From Russula earlei (Eukaryota > Basidiomycota > Agaricomycetes > Russulales > Russulaceae): 64,000 bases of DNA. Of the stretch, positions 12,536-23,925 are shown piece by piece. The position numbers were made by a program, and so were the translations under genes. The notes beneath the pieces were generated by a model, which was not told the origin of the DNA, searched no databases, and saw nothing but the letters and a program-made list of their open reading frames with translations. Numbering within the stretch: position 1 is the first letter of the stretch; each line of letters starts with the position of its first letter. The stretch is taken from NCBI GenBank assembly GCA_025769875.1, contig JAGFNK010000278.1:1-64000 (forward strand), given 5' to 3'.

Positions 12536-13016
12536 TGGGGGTGGTGTTGCTGACAAATCCATTCACACAGGAGATGAGCACAGCAAGTCAAATGAGACAC
12601 AATGTCTTTGCAAAGGTCAGGGATCTTGGAGATGATAATGCCAAGGCAATTATCTTCTGCAGAGAGGGGAAAGGGATGATAAGTCTTCATGTCTGAAGGC
12701 TTAGGGGTTTGAGACACTTTCTAGGACAATTGCTTGATTGCTTGCAAGCCTACAAGTTCTGAAGCAGGAATCCAGTGATATTCACAGGAGAACAAGCTTG
12801 GGGCTTGTTCCCTTCAACTGATAGGTTTATATACATAGAGAATGCTATATCAAATAGTATCCTACAGGTAGAGGGGAGGCAGTCAATTGAGAACATGCTA
12901 GAAAGTGCTGGTAAACATGAGTTATACAAGAGTCATCAAACATGAGGCAACACAAGTCTTGTCCAGGTAGGCTAGCCCGGTTGCCAGTCCAGTCCAAAGT
13001 ACCAGTTCTTGTGACA
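12536..13016 (-). repeat. Gypsy 3' LTR
   Basis: A 481-bp LTR from TGTCACCAACTGGGGG to CTTGTGACA in the plus reading. Its partner at 32452-32941 is 490 bp and differs at many sites, so the Gypsy is clearly older than Copia-2 nested within it. Confidence 0.95.
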
Positions 13017-13214
13017 TCACCCCCTTGTTAAGGTCTAGCCCATATAGGGGTGGATGTTAGAGATGCAACAATGAGTATGGTAGTGGATTTGATCTTGAGG
13101 GACTTGACATATTTTGTGTGGTTTTCACCATTGATGAGGGACCCTACAGAGGTTGGATTTATGTCCCTGGCAATTGCATAAAATGCAGGTGACAACTTTG
13201 GGGCAGTCTACCAT

Positions 13215-14043
13215 TGTTACGAACCAAGGCCAGGCCCTGACCGTAGATGGTCCTATTTCACTCAAGAGAGACCTCTCTCATTTTGCATTACCAACTCCCT
13301 TCCGTTTTCTGGGCTATCCCCCCTGCAGTGCAAGATATCGCTATTGCAAAGACATTACAACATGACCAGGCACCCGTTTCCTAATCGGGTAATCATCGCG
13401 TGGCAGCCACATGGCCACCCAGCCACCAAGGACCCGAAACAGCGGCACAAACTCTTAGAAACTGTTGCATAAATCATCTGACGTCATCCAGACTCCAATG
13501 ACATCATAGCTGACTGAGCAACTCCACAGTGACCTCATAGGCTCACTAAGCGCTCCACAGTGACATCATAATGATGTCATCGCTCCACAATGATCAGTAA
13601 TGTGCTCAGTAAGCCTGAAACTTGACACAAGCAAGTTTATGCCTCTGTAGTCCTATTGGATGGTACCAAAGAGTCTAGAATAGTCCCAGTTCTTTGTAAT
13701 CGACCCTGTACACTGTATATAAGCCCCAATGAAGCATGGCAGTCGTCAGACTGTCCATTTGTGATACTCTCATCTTCCTGGGTACTCCCCTGCAACCGCT
13801 CAGTCTAAAGATTCCCCTCGCTTCCAAGGTACTCTTCAACGACCGCCTTGTTTAAAGTCTCCTCGCTACACTGGCCTCCAGCCTTCGCCTTTGTCTCTTG
13901 CAACACCTACCAGTCCCCATCTGGTACCTCCTCGTCGTTTGGCTCGTCCTCTTGTTCAACGCCGCCTTCGCCGTGTATCATCTGTTCTGACCCTTGCCCA
14001 CCTGCTCCTGAGTCCACACGGATCAGCAGTACGTGTCTTGACA
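13215..14043 (+). mobile_element. Solo LTR, family 2 (copy 2), inside the Gypsy
   Basis: 829 bp from TGTTACGAACC to GTGTCTTGACA, with the 5-bp target duplication ACCAT at 13210-13214 and 14044-14048. Same family and length as 9184-10012, opposite orientation. Confidence 0.95.
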
Positions 14044-14049
14044 ACCATG

Positions 14050-14621
14050 TCATGTCCTCTGTTGAGATACCAAGAGCATTTGTCAGTAGTTCGAGGAGCA
14101 AATTGATACCACATGTCAAGGATGGCTTCTTTAGCATCATTATGCTCTTGCTCAGTCAGTTGTGGCATGGAGAGGATTCTTGGTTTGAGATGAGACTTAG
14201 TGTTAGCCCTTGCCAATTTTATCTCCGAGTCTCAAAACTCCCAGAGCATATCATGGTAGCATCCTCTGGCAGTGACAAGTTGGTTGGCCATCTGTCATGC
14301 TTTTTTGATGGCAAAGTGATATCAGAGGACTTCAGCTTCCAGGGATAGATCCTTTTCGAATGTGAGTGCTTTGTCCACCACTTTGGTGTGTCAAAGTCCC
14401 TCTTGGAACAAAAAGGCATCTTTGGTGGTGAGAAGGGGATGGGGATAAGGGTCTGCATGAGCTGGAATAGAGATGCGGTGAGTTGGACAGCCAGGGCCGT
14501 ATGTGGCAATGATGGAAGGGAAACCATTAGTGAGGTCAGGAAGGACAAATTGTGGGGGGATGTTGTCATCTTTGTTCCCAGGATTGGGAATTAGGATATC
14601 TAGTCCAATATTTCCCTCCAT
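14050..14621 (-). pseudogene. Extra open frame of the Gypsy downstream of the chromodomain
   Basis: Minus-strand frames at 14391-14621, 14219-14390 and 14050-14216 read as one decayed protein of uncertain identity. It has the segments HRISIPAHADPYPHPLLTTK, then KDLSLEAEVL, then SMPQLTEQEHNDAKEAIL, separated by stops and frameshifts. The helical, charged character resembles accessory proteins encoded downstream of pol in some basidiomycete Gypsy elements, but I cannot assign a named family. It lies between the chromodomain and the 3' LTR. Confidence 0.45.
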
Positions 14622-15189
14622 CCAACCTTCTCCAAGTTCTCGTAGTTCTGCTAGGGTGTCAGAGACAGGGGCGACAGGTGCTATGTAGGCAGGAGGAGGA
14701 TTGTTTTGCTCTAGGGGTATGATTGGGGTGAAGTTCTTGTTGAGGAGGATAACATTTGTTGGTTGTTGAGGGATGAGAGTGTCGAGTCAAGGGGGAATGG
14801 GAATAGGGTCAGGAGAGGGGGTTTGAACATGGTATGATGGGCTATGTCATATCAAGGGGCTGGTTCCTTGACTGGGGGAATGGTTACCAAATGCGTGGAG
14901 TATAGTGGGCAGGGTTTCCTCATGCCAGAGTTCTTGAGCTTGCACAATCATAGTGGCGTGTCATGCAGCTTGTTGGACTAAGAGTCTGGTGTTGATGGTT
15001 GCTGCAGTCAATGGGGATGACTCTCTAGGCAATGGTAGAGGGACAAGAGCAGGGGAGTATGGGGGAGTGGGAACAAGTGCTGTGGAGGAGGTGGTAGGAG
15101 AGTTCTGTGTCAAGGACATGTTGGGAGGGTTTTCTGGGGAAGAAGAGGTGAGGGTTGTCAGTTGGACAATGACTCCTTTATATGTTTGG

Positions 15190-15618
15190 TCATCCAGCCA
15201 TGGTGGAGTAAAATTCTTTTAGTAGTTCTGGGGCATTTAGGTCATGGTGGTTGATGCATGAGTCATCTGATGCAGGGTAACCTTTCCAATGCACAAGGTA
15301 TTGAAGTTTATGTGTTTGACCAAATCTTCTAGCATCTAGAATGGCTTTGATTTCATATTCTTCTTCATTTTTGATGATTGGAGGGGGGCAAGTAAATGGC
15401 ATGCCATATTCTTCCTTTTCCATGTAGGGAAGGAGTAGGTTGACATGGAAGACATCATGTATTTTCATTGATGGTGGGAGTTGAAGTTGATAGGTGACTT
15501 TGGAAATTTTCTTTGTAATAGGGAAGGGTCCATATTGTTTAGGCATCAACTTGCATGTTCCTCATGTTTTGAGGTTCTTAGCTTCTAGCCATACAAGGGT
15601 TCCTTCTTTCATTTCTGA
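15190..15618 (-). pseudogene. Gypsy integrase C-terminus with chromodomain
   Basis: The frame at 15190-15549 reads YGPFPITKKISKVTYQLQLP, then IHDVFHVNLLLPY (the integrase GPY/F-like and linker region), then YEIKAILDARRF...LQYLVHWKGYPASDDSC, a chromodomain with the aromatic W-K-G-Y core. This places the element among chromoviruses, whose chromodomain steers integration to heterochromatin. A stop near 15547 and the Copia-1 insertion at 15624 separate it from the integrase core at 22138. Confidence 0.92.
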
Positions 15619-15623
15619 GATAT

Positions 15624-16007
15624 TGTTGCACAGCATAGAGCGCAGCTAACAGGCCAAGCAACCCACCTTAGAGGTTGTGCTAATGCTCAAGTGATATTGG
15701 GGTGTAGAGCGATGTGTATACTTGTCTACATGTATGGTATTTATACCTCTATGACCCAGGGCTGTTCCTAAGTCCAAAGAGGTGACTACAGGTGTCCACT
15801 ATATCGCGCATTCAGTGACACGTGATGTGGAAACGTTCTAGACGCAGCATAAGGCTGCATCTTGTGATAGATAGTGTAGTATGCGTAACCCTATTGCCAT
15901 AAGTGCATATACTAAAGTTCTGTCTAACACATAACATCTATGAGTGGATCTTAAACCTTGTATGAAGGTCTTTGCCTTCTTTGATCCGTTCGGGTTCCGG
16001 TTCAACA
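15624..16007 (-). repeat. Copia-1 3' LTR
   Basis: A 384-bp LTR from TGTTGCACAGC to GGTTCAACA in the plus reading. On the minus strand it contains the TATA-like element GTATAAATACC near 15740, plausibly the core promoter in the 5' copy. Confidence 0.95.
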
Positions 16008-17149
16008 CTCCCCCTTGCTAAGTGCATCGGTAGATGCCATGAGCATTTTCCCACATTCAGGGGTAGAACGTTAGTCCCTAGTTGCTCCCTGAATTTGAGG
16101 AACTTGATGTGACCAAGGTTCTTGGTGAACATGTCAGCTGGGTTATTAGCCCCTTCAATAAAGAATAGCTCCACCTGTTTAATTTGTATGACTTCACAAA
16201 TGAAGTGATAGTGCAGATCAATATGTTTGATGCGCTTTTCTTGCACAGGGTTGGAGGCTAGGAATATTGAGCCTTGGTTATCACCGAACAGTGGGATTGG
16301 AGCAAGATTGATGCCAAGTTCTGTTAGTAAGGATTTAATCCAAACTAACTGTCTGCTCGTGTCAGAGAGCGACATGTACTCAGCTTCAGTGGAGGAGAGC
16401 GCAACTGTTTTCTGTGCTTGTGAGTTCCATGAAAATATTGCTCCAGCCAGGTTCACCATATAGCCTGTAGTGGACTTCCGATTAGTCGGATCAGAAGCCC
16501 AGTCAGAGTCGGCATATGCCATCAAGCCGCCATTTGATGGTCCATCATAGACCAAGGCATAATTGGTGGTTCCCAAGAGGTATCGGCAAATATAGAGTGC
16601 ACAATTTAAATGGTCCTCTGAGGGATTGGCAGCATGTTGCGACAACTTAGTGACCGCAAAGGCTATGTCTGGATGTGTTCCAAGCATTATGTATAGGAGT
16701 GATCCTATAACTTGCTGGAATTTTGACCACAAGGCTGGGTCAGCAGCGGAAGTGTTAGGAGAGGGGTGATAGCCCTCTGGTAGCGGAGTAGGAGCAGGGT
16801 TTGCGTTAAGCAAGTCGAAATGCTGCAGCACTTTCCTGAGATACTCAGTCTGGTCCAGATGTATTTGGCCAGACTTGCGTATAATGCGCATGCATAGAAA
16901 TTCTTGGGCATCACCCAGATCTTGATATTCCCAGAGCTTCATAAAGTGCTCCTTTGTTTTATTGATTTGTTTTTTGTCTGCTCCAAAGAAGAGCACATCA
17001 TCGACATAGACGATGGCTATGATGCTCTTGTCTTTACTAACAAAGAGCCCAGAGTCAGACATAAGGCAGAATAACACCAAGCGAGGCCATGGACTTGTCA
17101 AGGGCTTTTCACCATGCAAGTGCCGCTTGCTTGAGTCCATATATTGCAC
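15938..17149 (-). pseudogene. Copia-1 reverse transcriptase C-terminal part and RNase H
   Basis: A 403-codon frame with the catalytic YVDD box (AIVYVDDVLFFG), the Copia hallmark QVIGSLLYIMLGTHPDIAFAV, and RNase H motifs YADSDWASDPTNRKSTTGY, ALSSTEAEYMSLS, FGDNQGSIFLA and KHIDLHYHFI. Catalytic residues appear intact. It is detached from the upstream RT part by a frameshift near 17060-17110, so the polyprotein cannot be made as one chain. Confidence 0.93.
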
Positions 17150-17910
17150 GTTTAAGGCGCATGACTTTACGCTCTTGGCCTTTTATTTTGAAGCCCTCGG
17201 GCTGCTCCATATAGAGCTCTTCATCGAGCTCACCATAGAGAAAGGCAGTCTTGACGTCTAGTCCGCTAATGTGCCAGTTTTTGAGCACTGCAAGCACAAT
17301 CATCAGGCGGACTGTCTCAAACCTGTACCACGGGTGAGAATATTTCGTCATAGTCAATGCCTTCTACTTGGGAGAAGCCTTTGGCGACTAGTCTGGCTTT
17401 TTTATGACCATCAGACTTAAGGTCAAATACCCATCTGTTTTTAATTATTTTGCGATCCTTGGGAGGATCGACTAGTTCGAAGACTTTGCGTCTGCGGAGG
17501 GATTCCAACTCCTCGCGACAAGCATCTTTCCACTCCTTTTGGGGTTCACTTGGCATTCGCAGAATGTCCCTAAAGGTCCATTCGCAAATCTTCGCACTAT
17601 TGGGTGCTTCCAAACTTAGTGGAACTGCTTGGGCGAGCAGATAGTTCAGAAATTTGACTCCCCCTTCCCTTGCTAGATGTAGAATGTCTTCTACCTCATC
17701 CTCAGAGGCTTGCGGCGGTTGATCGTCAAGGACAACAGGAGGGTAAGGGCCTGGTGCGGCCGATCCTGATGTACTATCCTCACCGGAGCTACCGGGTTGG
17801 TTTTCTGTCATTGTTCTCCATGTGCATGTGCGCCGAACGTCTTTTTCCACTTCTGTGGGGTGTCTGCGTTCACCATAGACGTTGCCAGGACAGGTAGGTA
17901 CTTTCCTCAA
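17109..17910 (-). pseudogene. Copia-1 reverse transcriptase N-terminal part (RVT_2)
   Basis: Contains WKDACREELESLRRRKVFEL, then KARLVAKGFSQVEGIDYDEI and FSPVV, then in another frame FETVRLMIVLAVLKNWHISG, DVKTAFLYGELDEELYMEQP and AIYGLKQAALAW, which are diagnostic RVT_2 blocks. A small indel near 17330 shifts the frame inside FSPVV-RFETV, and TGA follows LAW. An in-frame TGA near 17922 stands where CGA would continue the frame from the integrase. Confidence 0.92.
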
Positions 17911-17922
17911 CCGCTGAGACTT

Positions 17923-19062
17923 TCAAAGAGGTACAGGTTCTTCAACAGGAGGAGGGGACGGTGTAGGAGGGATGGGCGTTTGCTCACATTCCTCTTCTTC
18001 TGGCGCCTGTATAGGCTGCTCATCGTCCTCACTTTTAATTGTAGGGAATGGGTCGTCAACACCAGGAATGGTGTCTTCGACAGGTTGTTGCGGTAGTTCC
18101 TCATGCGGTTCATTAATCCACATGGTACCTTTAGTGCACGCTTTGTCACATTTGGGGTACAGGGTCTCATCATACAGGGCGGTAGCATTTGTGGAAAGCA
18201 TGTTATTTGGGAGCCTCATGAAAAGTGAGGCTTTGATCCCCTCAGTATGACCAAGGTAGATCATCAGCTCGCTTTTAGGTGAAAGCTTGTTGACTCGACG
18301 CTTTTCTGGTATGTGCACATATGCACCGCAACCAAATACTGTGAGGTGTGAAATATCAGGGACCTCATTCTTTAGGACTTTGTAGGGTGTACGCCATTGA
18401 AGGTGTCTGGCAGGTGTCCTATTGTAACAGTGTGTCCCATGATTCACTGCAAATTCCCACCAGGAGGGAGGTAGACAAGCTTCAAGGCGCATCGCCTGAG
18501 CTTTGTCCATTACAGTGTGCATAAAGCGCTCTGCGCATCCATTCTGTTGTGGAGTGTATGGGGTGCTTTGCAGGATTTTAATTCCTTTGTCCTTTAGGAT
18601 GTTATCAAAGGCCTCGGACTTGTACTCTCTGCCAGCATCAGACATCCACTCTCTAATTCCTGCTTTATATTGGTTCTTGACCATAGCAAGGAATTGTTTG
18701 ACGGCCATTATGGTCGACTTTTTATTTTTTAGGAGTGTGATCCATGCATAGGAGGAATAATCGTCAATGAAGCTGACGAAAAATTCGTACTTATGATATG
18801 ACTTCACAGGGAAACTCTTAAGGTGCGAGTGAATATGCTCAAACGGTGCAGAAGCACAAGTTTCAGAAGGGGGGTGCGCAGATGCAGGCATCTTGCCTTG
18901 CGCACAGCCAGGACATACTGGCTGTTCCTGAGGGATTTCTAGGTCTTCAGTGAGACCCTTGGTATGTGTCTTTGCACGTGTTATGACATACTTAGATGGG
19001 TGGCCAAGGTGTCCGTGAATGACATCATAGTCTACCATGTAGATAAGAGAATGTGCTTGCAC
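17923..19062 (-). pseudogene. Copia-1 integrase
   Basis: A 379-codon frame. The GAG_pre-integrase segment (YDVIHGHLGHPSKYVI, CPGCAQGKMP with the HHCC zinc site) is followed by the catalytic core: FVSFIDDYSSYAWI (first Asp), MSDAGREYKS (second Asp) and TPYTPQQNGCAERF (Glu). The linker LTVFGCGAYVHIPEKRR is also typical. All three acidic catalytic residues are present. It ends at a TGA that is probably a mutated CGA. Confidence 0.94.
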
Positions 19063-19143
19063 ACTTTCAATTGAGGCGTCTAACCAATACGTGGTTTGAC
19101 CTGGGAATAAGGGGTAAGAGGACAGGATTATACATCCGTCCTC

Positions 19144-20286
19144 TCATAGGGAAATATGTTTATTGTTCCCTAATGCATGCATCCCTTGTTGTAAAAACTC
19201 CCCCATAGATAATATCCGAGTGTTAATTTTCGGAATATAAAGGACAGGAGAAATGCGCATGACAACCATTTTAGAGTTGACAGTGTGCCGGAGCAACACA
19301 GCGCCTTTGCCTTCCACATATATTGTGTTATCGGCAGTTTTAACAGGGGATCTTTCATGCAGCAAAGCTGGTGTATACTCTATAAAGTCTTTTATTTTGA
19401 AGGTGAAGTGTGTGGACGTGCCAGAGTCTAGGAGCCATAAGGATCCCATTTTACTCAAGTCGTGCTTTCCTCTACATCTTGAACAATTTTTGTTACATTC
19501 ACTTTGAAGGGAAGTAGTCCCTTCACTAATTTGTACATTGTATGATACAAGCGAACATTTATTAGACATATCTAGCCTGCTTTGGGGCTGGGGAGATGCT
19601 AATAGGTTCTTTAGCAAGTGAAAGGAGAGAGGGAGGCGCATGCACGCTTCATTATCTTCGGGGTCACTGCCCCAATCAAGCGCTTCATCTGATGGAGTCG
19701 GAGCATGCTCAGGGGTGGCAGCACCTTCTGGGATACCATCATATATGTCGAATAAATCCGACGTGTTTGTTTGTGTGAAGTTGCCATCATCCTGGTCCAT
19801 AGGCTCAGGGATGGGTGATGGTAATTTGACTGCACTTGACGAGGCAGCGGATTGAGTCAAGATCCACTGCTCAAGGGTCTTGACTGTCTGTATAGTGGGG
19901 GTTACCCCAAGATCGTCAGCAAGATCAAGTGCTTTGTTTAAGGCCTTGTAAGGGCCGTGAGTGCGTTTGCGAGGGTCAGTCGCAGTAGGGATGGTACATT
20001 GTTGGATCCCCGAGGGACCCAGATGGGTGATAGTGATAATGGTCGGGAGTGGGAGTGCGGCAACATCCACAATGTGGGAGTGTCCAGGACCATGGCTGTG
20101 ATCGGCCTTCTCCTTGCCTTTCCCTTTTCCTTTGCTGCTGCGCTTGCCGCGCTGGCACTTGTCCTTATCTTCATTGCGCTTGGGCTTATTGCCCTGCTGC
20201 TGATTGGAGAAGGAGGGGTCACCGTGCTTGCGCTTGACAGCTGAAAGCTTCTGCATGCTGTGCTTCTTATTTGTTCCACGATTCAT
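19144..20286 (-). pseudogene. Copia-1 gag C-terminus and aspartic protease
   Basis: A 380-codon frame. A Lys/Gly/His-rich nucleocapsid-like part lies near the start; a CSRCRGKH knuckle precedes SLWLLDSGTSTHFT, the retropepsin active site (D-S-G-T). VLYIPKINTRILSMGEFLQQ is the conserved end of the Copia protease. A stop at about 19144 separates it from the integrase frame, and a TGA (from CGA) at 20317 separates it from gag. Confidence 0.92.
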
Positions 20287-20316
20287 CTTAGTTTGGTACT
20301 GAGAGACAATAGCCTC

Positions 20317-20913
20317 TCATACATCCTTTGGACTAAGATCAGTTAGATCATAGTTCTGAGTGACGATGTGGACAAGCATTTCCCATTTTGGGGGAATGGC
20401 TGCAAGCATGATGAGCACCTGTAAGGCATCAGGAATTATGAGGGAAGATGCAGTGAGATGCTGGAATGCAGCATATATCTGATCCATTTGTGGGCCAGGA
20501 TGCTGGCTCAGGTTAATGTGAATGGAAATGGCTTCTTTAAAGTCCTTATAGATGCTTGTGGTAGTTGCCATGCCATAAAGGGTTTCTAGGCGATTCCAAA
20601 TTGTTTCAGCGTTATCCAAAGACATAAGATCTTGTTGGATCGTGATGCTCGATCTAAGGACCATATGACCGACTGCCATATCATTCCCTTTGTTCCATTC
20701 TTTCACAGCTGCCAGAGCAACAGCCTGGGCAGCAATCTCTTCGGGAAGAGGCGCCTGGGGAAGGGCAGGGACGATTGGCAAGTCAAACATGCCATTGCAA
20801 TAACCCCACAGTCCAATGGACATGAGGTAGGCTTTCATAGCCTTTGACCAAATACCATAGTTAGCGCCATCAAGGATGGGCACAACAGGGGCAGAGGGTT
20901 GAGATGATGACAT
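20317..20913 (-). pseudogene. Copia-1 gag N-terminal part
   Basis: The frame starts at ATG 20913 with MSSSQPSAPVVPILDG and contains NYGIWSKAMKAYLMSIGLW, the typical Copia gag start (x-Y-x-x-W-x-x-x-M), then AETIWNRLETLYGMAT and LTASSLIIPDALQVLIMLAAIPPKW, as in UBN2/gag families. It ends with a TGA that would restore the frame to the next block if read as CGA. Confidence 0.92.
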
Positions 20914-21189
20914 AATAGCTGTTAGAAAGGGGCTTAGAGGTCATCAGTAAGAGTATTGTATTCAAACAAGCCGACATAGTCTCCCCATAGGGTAGTGAAG
21001 CGAGCCAAACCAGGGCACGCAGAGTTCGTGGGGCTGGACGGCGATCCAAAGACGGTTGTCTTGACCCAAGAGCAAGAGGAATGTAAGGAGGAGGAAGGGA
21101 GAAGAGAAGGAGAGGAGAGGAGAGCAAGATCACTCATGCACAGAAGTTTCTGACTGAAGGTAAGGGGAACTCAAGAAGACTGTATTCCT

Positions 21190-21570
21190 CTTCCTTTTTT
21201 TTCTACTACAGAGTAGCTAGGTGTTTTATATACAGGAGAGAAGTACTAAAGATGAAAGGCATGAAAGGGAGATAGGCATGAAAGAGAATTGAGACTGGTC
21301 GAGACGGTCGAGGCCATGGTGAAAGGCCTGAGACAAACGCGTCGCGTGTGCCGAGGCGTGGCGTGTGCACGTGGTTGGTGGCGAGGACTGGGCGATGCGA
21401 TGCGAGGAAGGAGGCAAGGTGTGGGAGGAGGCCGGGTGTCACGCATCGTGCGCGGTCCGCATGTGGTTCCGAGGCCAGCGATATGGCTCACCTTACAGTA
21501 GACTAGCTCGCCACAGCATGCAGGCTTCAGGGATGCTTCGCCATCGTTGCAGCCGATGAAGGCGCATGGC
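21190..21570 (-). promoter_or_regulatory. Copia-1 untranslated leader with a second TATA box
   Basis: No coding frame. On the minus strand it contains TGTATATAAAACACCTAGCT at about 21213-21232, followed by a purine run. The same block appears at 38067-38086 upstream of the Copia-3 open frame, and the preceding 170 bp (CACACGCGACGCGTTT) are also shared. Confidence 0.6.
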
Positions 21571-21575
21571 TTGCA

Positions 21576-21587
21576 GAGCCCATAACA
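21576..21587 (-). promoter_or_regulatory. Copia-1 primer-binding site (half initiator tRNA-Met)
   Basis: Directly inside the 5' LTR the minus strand reads TGTTATGGGCTCTG. GTTATGGGC is complementary to the anticodon arm (CAT anticodon) of initiator tRNA-Met rather than to a tRNA 3' end. Copia-2 has the fuller match GGTTATGGGCCC at the same place. Priming from an internally cut tRNA is known for Ty5 and several Copia lineages. Confidence 0.65.
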
Positions 21588-21972
21588 TGTTGCGCAGCAT
21601 AGAGCACAGCTAACAGGCCAAGCAACCCACCTTAGAGGTTGTGCTAATGCTCAAGTGATATTGGGGTGTAGAGCGATGTGTATACTCGTCTACATGTATG
21701 GTATTTATACCTCTATGACCCAGGGCTGTTCCTAAGTCCGAAAGAGGTGACTACAGGTGTCCACTATATTGCGCATTCAGTGACGCATGATGTGGAAATG
21801 TTCTAGATGCAGCATAAGGCTACATCTTGTGATAGATAGCGTAGTATGCATAACCCTATTGCCATAAGCACATATACTAAAGTTCTGTCTAACACATAAC
21901 ATCTATGAGCGGATCTTAAACCTTGTATGAAGGTCTTCGCCTTCTTTGATCTGTTCAGGTTCCGGTTCAACA
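21588..21972 (-). repeat. Copia-1 5' LTR
   Basis: A 385-bp partner of 15624-16007. It is followed on the minus strand by the primer-binding site at 21578-21586. Confidence 0.95.
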
Positions 21973-21977
21973 GATAT

Positions 21978-22705
21978 CAGGTCTGAAGGGTTGTTGTTTA
22001 TGTTCCAGAAGTTGTTGTGCATCTTTTCTGGCCTGTTCTAGTTCTTTGAGGTGATTGGTGGAAGCTGGTATGTTATTGTCTTCTAGATTGATGTTGATTT
22101 GGGGTTTGAATCCCATGAGGAGTTTGTGTGGTGATTGTCATGATACTTCATGTTTCCATGAATTGTGTGCATATTTGGCAATTGGGAGCATTTTTGCCCA
22201 TATGTGAGGATGGGTTGTGGTCCAGGGTCTTAAGTATTGTTCTAGCCAGGTGTTCATTCTTTCAGTTTGTCCATCAGTTTGTGGATGGAATGTGGTAGAC
22301 ATGTTTTGTTTGATGCCTAGACTTCTACATAGGGCTTTAGAGAAGTTTGATGCAAATTGAGGGTCCCTGTCAGATATGATTCTTTTAGGAATACTGAACC
22401 AAGGCACGAGGTGTTTCAGATACTCATGTGCTACCCCTGTCCCATCAATTGTTTTGTTGCATGGGATGAATTTTGTTGCTTTGGAGCATCCTTGGTCTAC
22501 AATGGTGAGGATGCTGTCAAACCCATCTGATTTTGGCAGGTCTGTAATGAGGTCCATAGATACATATTGAAAGGGGCCTTGTTCAATGTGTGTGTCAATT
22601 TCAAAAGTGGCAGCTTTCTTTCAAGGTATATTGGTCTTAGATTCTCCATGAATTGTTGTAGTCTAGGTCCTTTGTAATGTTGTTTGACTAAATCCCAAGT
22701 ATTAG
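21978..22705 (-). pseudogene. Gypsy integrase core
   Basis: The frame at 22138-22557 has MDLITDLPKS (first catalytic Asp), SILTIVDQGCSKATKFIPC, IISDRDPQFASNFSK (second Asp) and FHPQTDGQTERMNTWLEQYL (Glu), a complete rve catalytic triad. Flanking minus-strand sequence (22558-22705) carries the H2C2 zinc-binding part with frame breaks. The gene is cut at 21973 by Copia-1 and continues at 15618. Confidence 0.93.
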
Positions 22706-22963
22706 CTATTCCAGAGTGTCCAGCAGGTGGGGCATCATGAAATTGTTGAAGAATTTCTTGTCAGTCTTCCGGTTTGTCAGGTAGGTAGATTTTTTGTGTA
22801 AAAATTTCAGGTGGAAGTAGAGTGGTTTTTCGTTCTTCCACCCACTTATTAAGGTCTTTTCGACGAGAAAGTGTGTCAGCAATAGTGTGAGTATGTCCAG
22901 GAACATGTTCCATGGTTACATTGAAGTCTTGCATGTATTGCATCCATCTTGCTTGTTGCCCAG
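22706..22963 (-). pseudogene. Gypsy RNase H second half and connection domain
   Basis: Reads QQARWMQYMQDFNVTMEHVP, then GHTHTIADTLSRRKDLNKW (the H-x-x-N/T-x-x-A-D-x-L-S-R signature of Ty3 RNase H). It directly continues the protein interrupted by the solo LTR at 22964. Confidence 0.92.
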
Positions 22964-23925
22964 TGTCAAGACTCACTGTTGAACTATCCAGTTCAAGAGC
23001 AAGGGATAAGCTCGAAGACGAGTCGATAGACATCCAAGACTGCGTGGGCAAGAAGTAGAGTCCAGAGTAGTAACAGATACCAGAGAGGTATTGTTACTGT
23101 GAGAGTCGAGCAGTCACGCAGGGAAGAGGCCAGGATAGTCACAAGGGGACGGTCCTTAAAGGAGTATCCCAGGGTTGGAGAGTGCCGTAAACAAATGGAC
23201 AGTCTGAGGACTGTCCGCTACTTTATTGAGCGCTTATATACTACAAGAGAATTGCTAAATAGGGAACAAGTCATAACCTTGTTATCAAGCACAATAGAAT
23301 GATGAGTAAGAAGTCGGAGGACGCTTACTGAGCATGCTCAGTCATGCTCAGTAAGCTGCTGAGTGAGAAGGCTCCTCTTGATGAGTAAGAGCTTCCCTTG
23401 TCCACGTGTTCACTGCTTTAGTGCACGTGCGAGCACCTGATTCATTTCCTGTTAGTTAGTTTAGGGCCGGTCATTTGAGGACTTGTAGTTTGGTTAGGGG
23501 ATAGTGTTATCTTATAAGGCCCTTATATAGTTCTATTAGGGTCCTTAGAGTCGACCCTAATACTTCTATTAAGGTCCTTAGTATTGCCTTAAAGTCCGTT
23601 CTATAGTTATTAGAGTTGGTCTAATAACGCGTTGTAGGGCCTTTGATACTAGGTTAGTGCCTATTGTAGAACTTCTAGGGTCGTTCCAAAGGGTCTTTAG
23701 GAAGGCCTTAATACTGTCTTTTGTTGCTAAAAGGGTTGCCTTTAAGTGGGGCTTGCTGTATGTCGATTGTGTCGAGAATCGCTCGCGCAACAATGCACGC
23801 GCGATATTGTGGACACCTCTACTCACCCCTTTTGCTCGTGTGAACAGGGTGAGACCATGGAGGCTGGGTTTCCTCCTATAAGGAAGGGTCCTTCAAGGGC
23901 CCTCTCCGGAGAATGGTTCATGACA
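22964..23925 (+). mobile_element. Solo LTR, family 1 (copy 3), inside Gypsy RNase H
   Basis: A 962-bp LTR from TGTCAAGACTCACTG to GGTTCATGACA with target duplication CCCAG (22959-22963 and 23926-23930). It retains more CpG dinucleotides than other copies, so it is probably one of the youngest of this family. Confidence 0.96.

Larger units (their letters stand above)
15624..21972 (-). mobile_element. Copia-1, nearly complete Ty1/Copia element
   Basis: 6349 bp with LTRs at 15624-16007 and 21588-21972 and target duplication GATAT (15619-15623 and 21973-21977), inserted in the Gypsy integrase gene. Minus-strand order is gag, protease, integrase, reverse transcriptase and RNase H, which is the Copia order. 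A polypurine tract (AAGGGGGAG on minus) adjoins the 3' LTR at 16008. The LTRs differ at about 18 positions and one indel by eye, almost all CpG against TpG or CpA. Coding lesions are few. Confidence 0.95.

Noticed and set aside
21190..21587. A separate solo LTR nested at the 5' end of Copia-1
   Set aside because: No target duplication around it, and it directly follows the primer-binding site, so a leader is the simpler reading.
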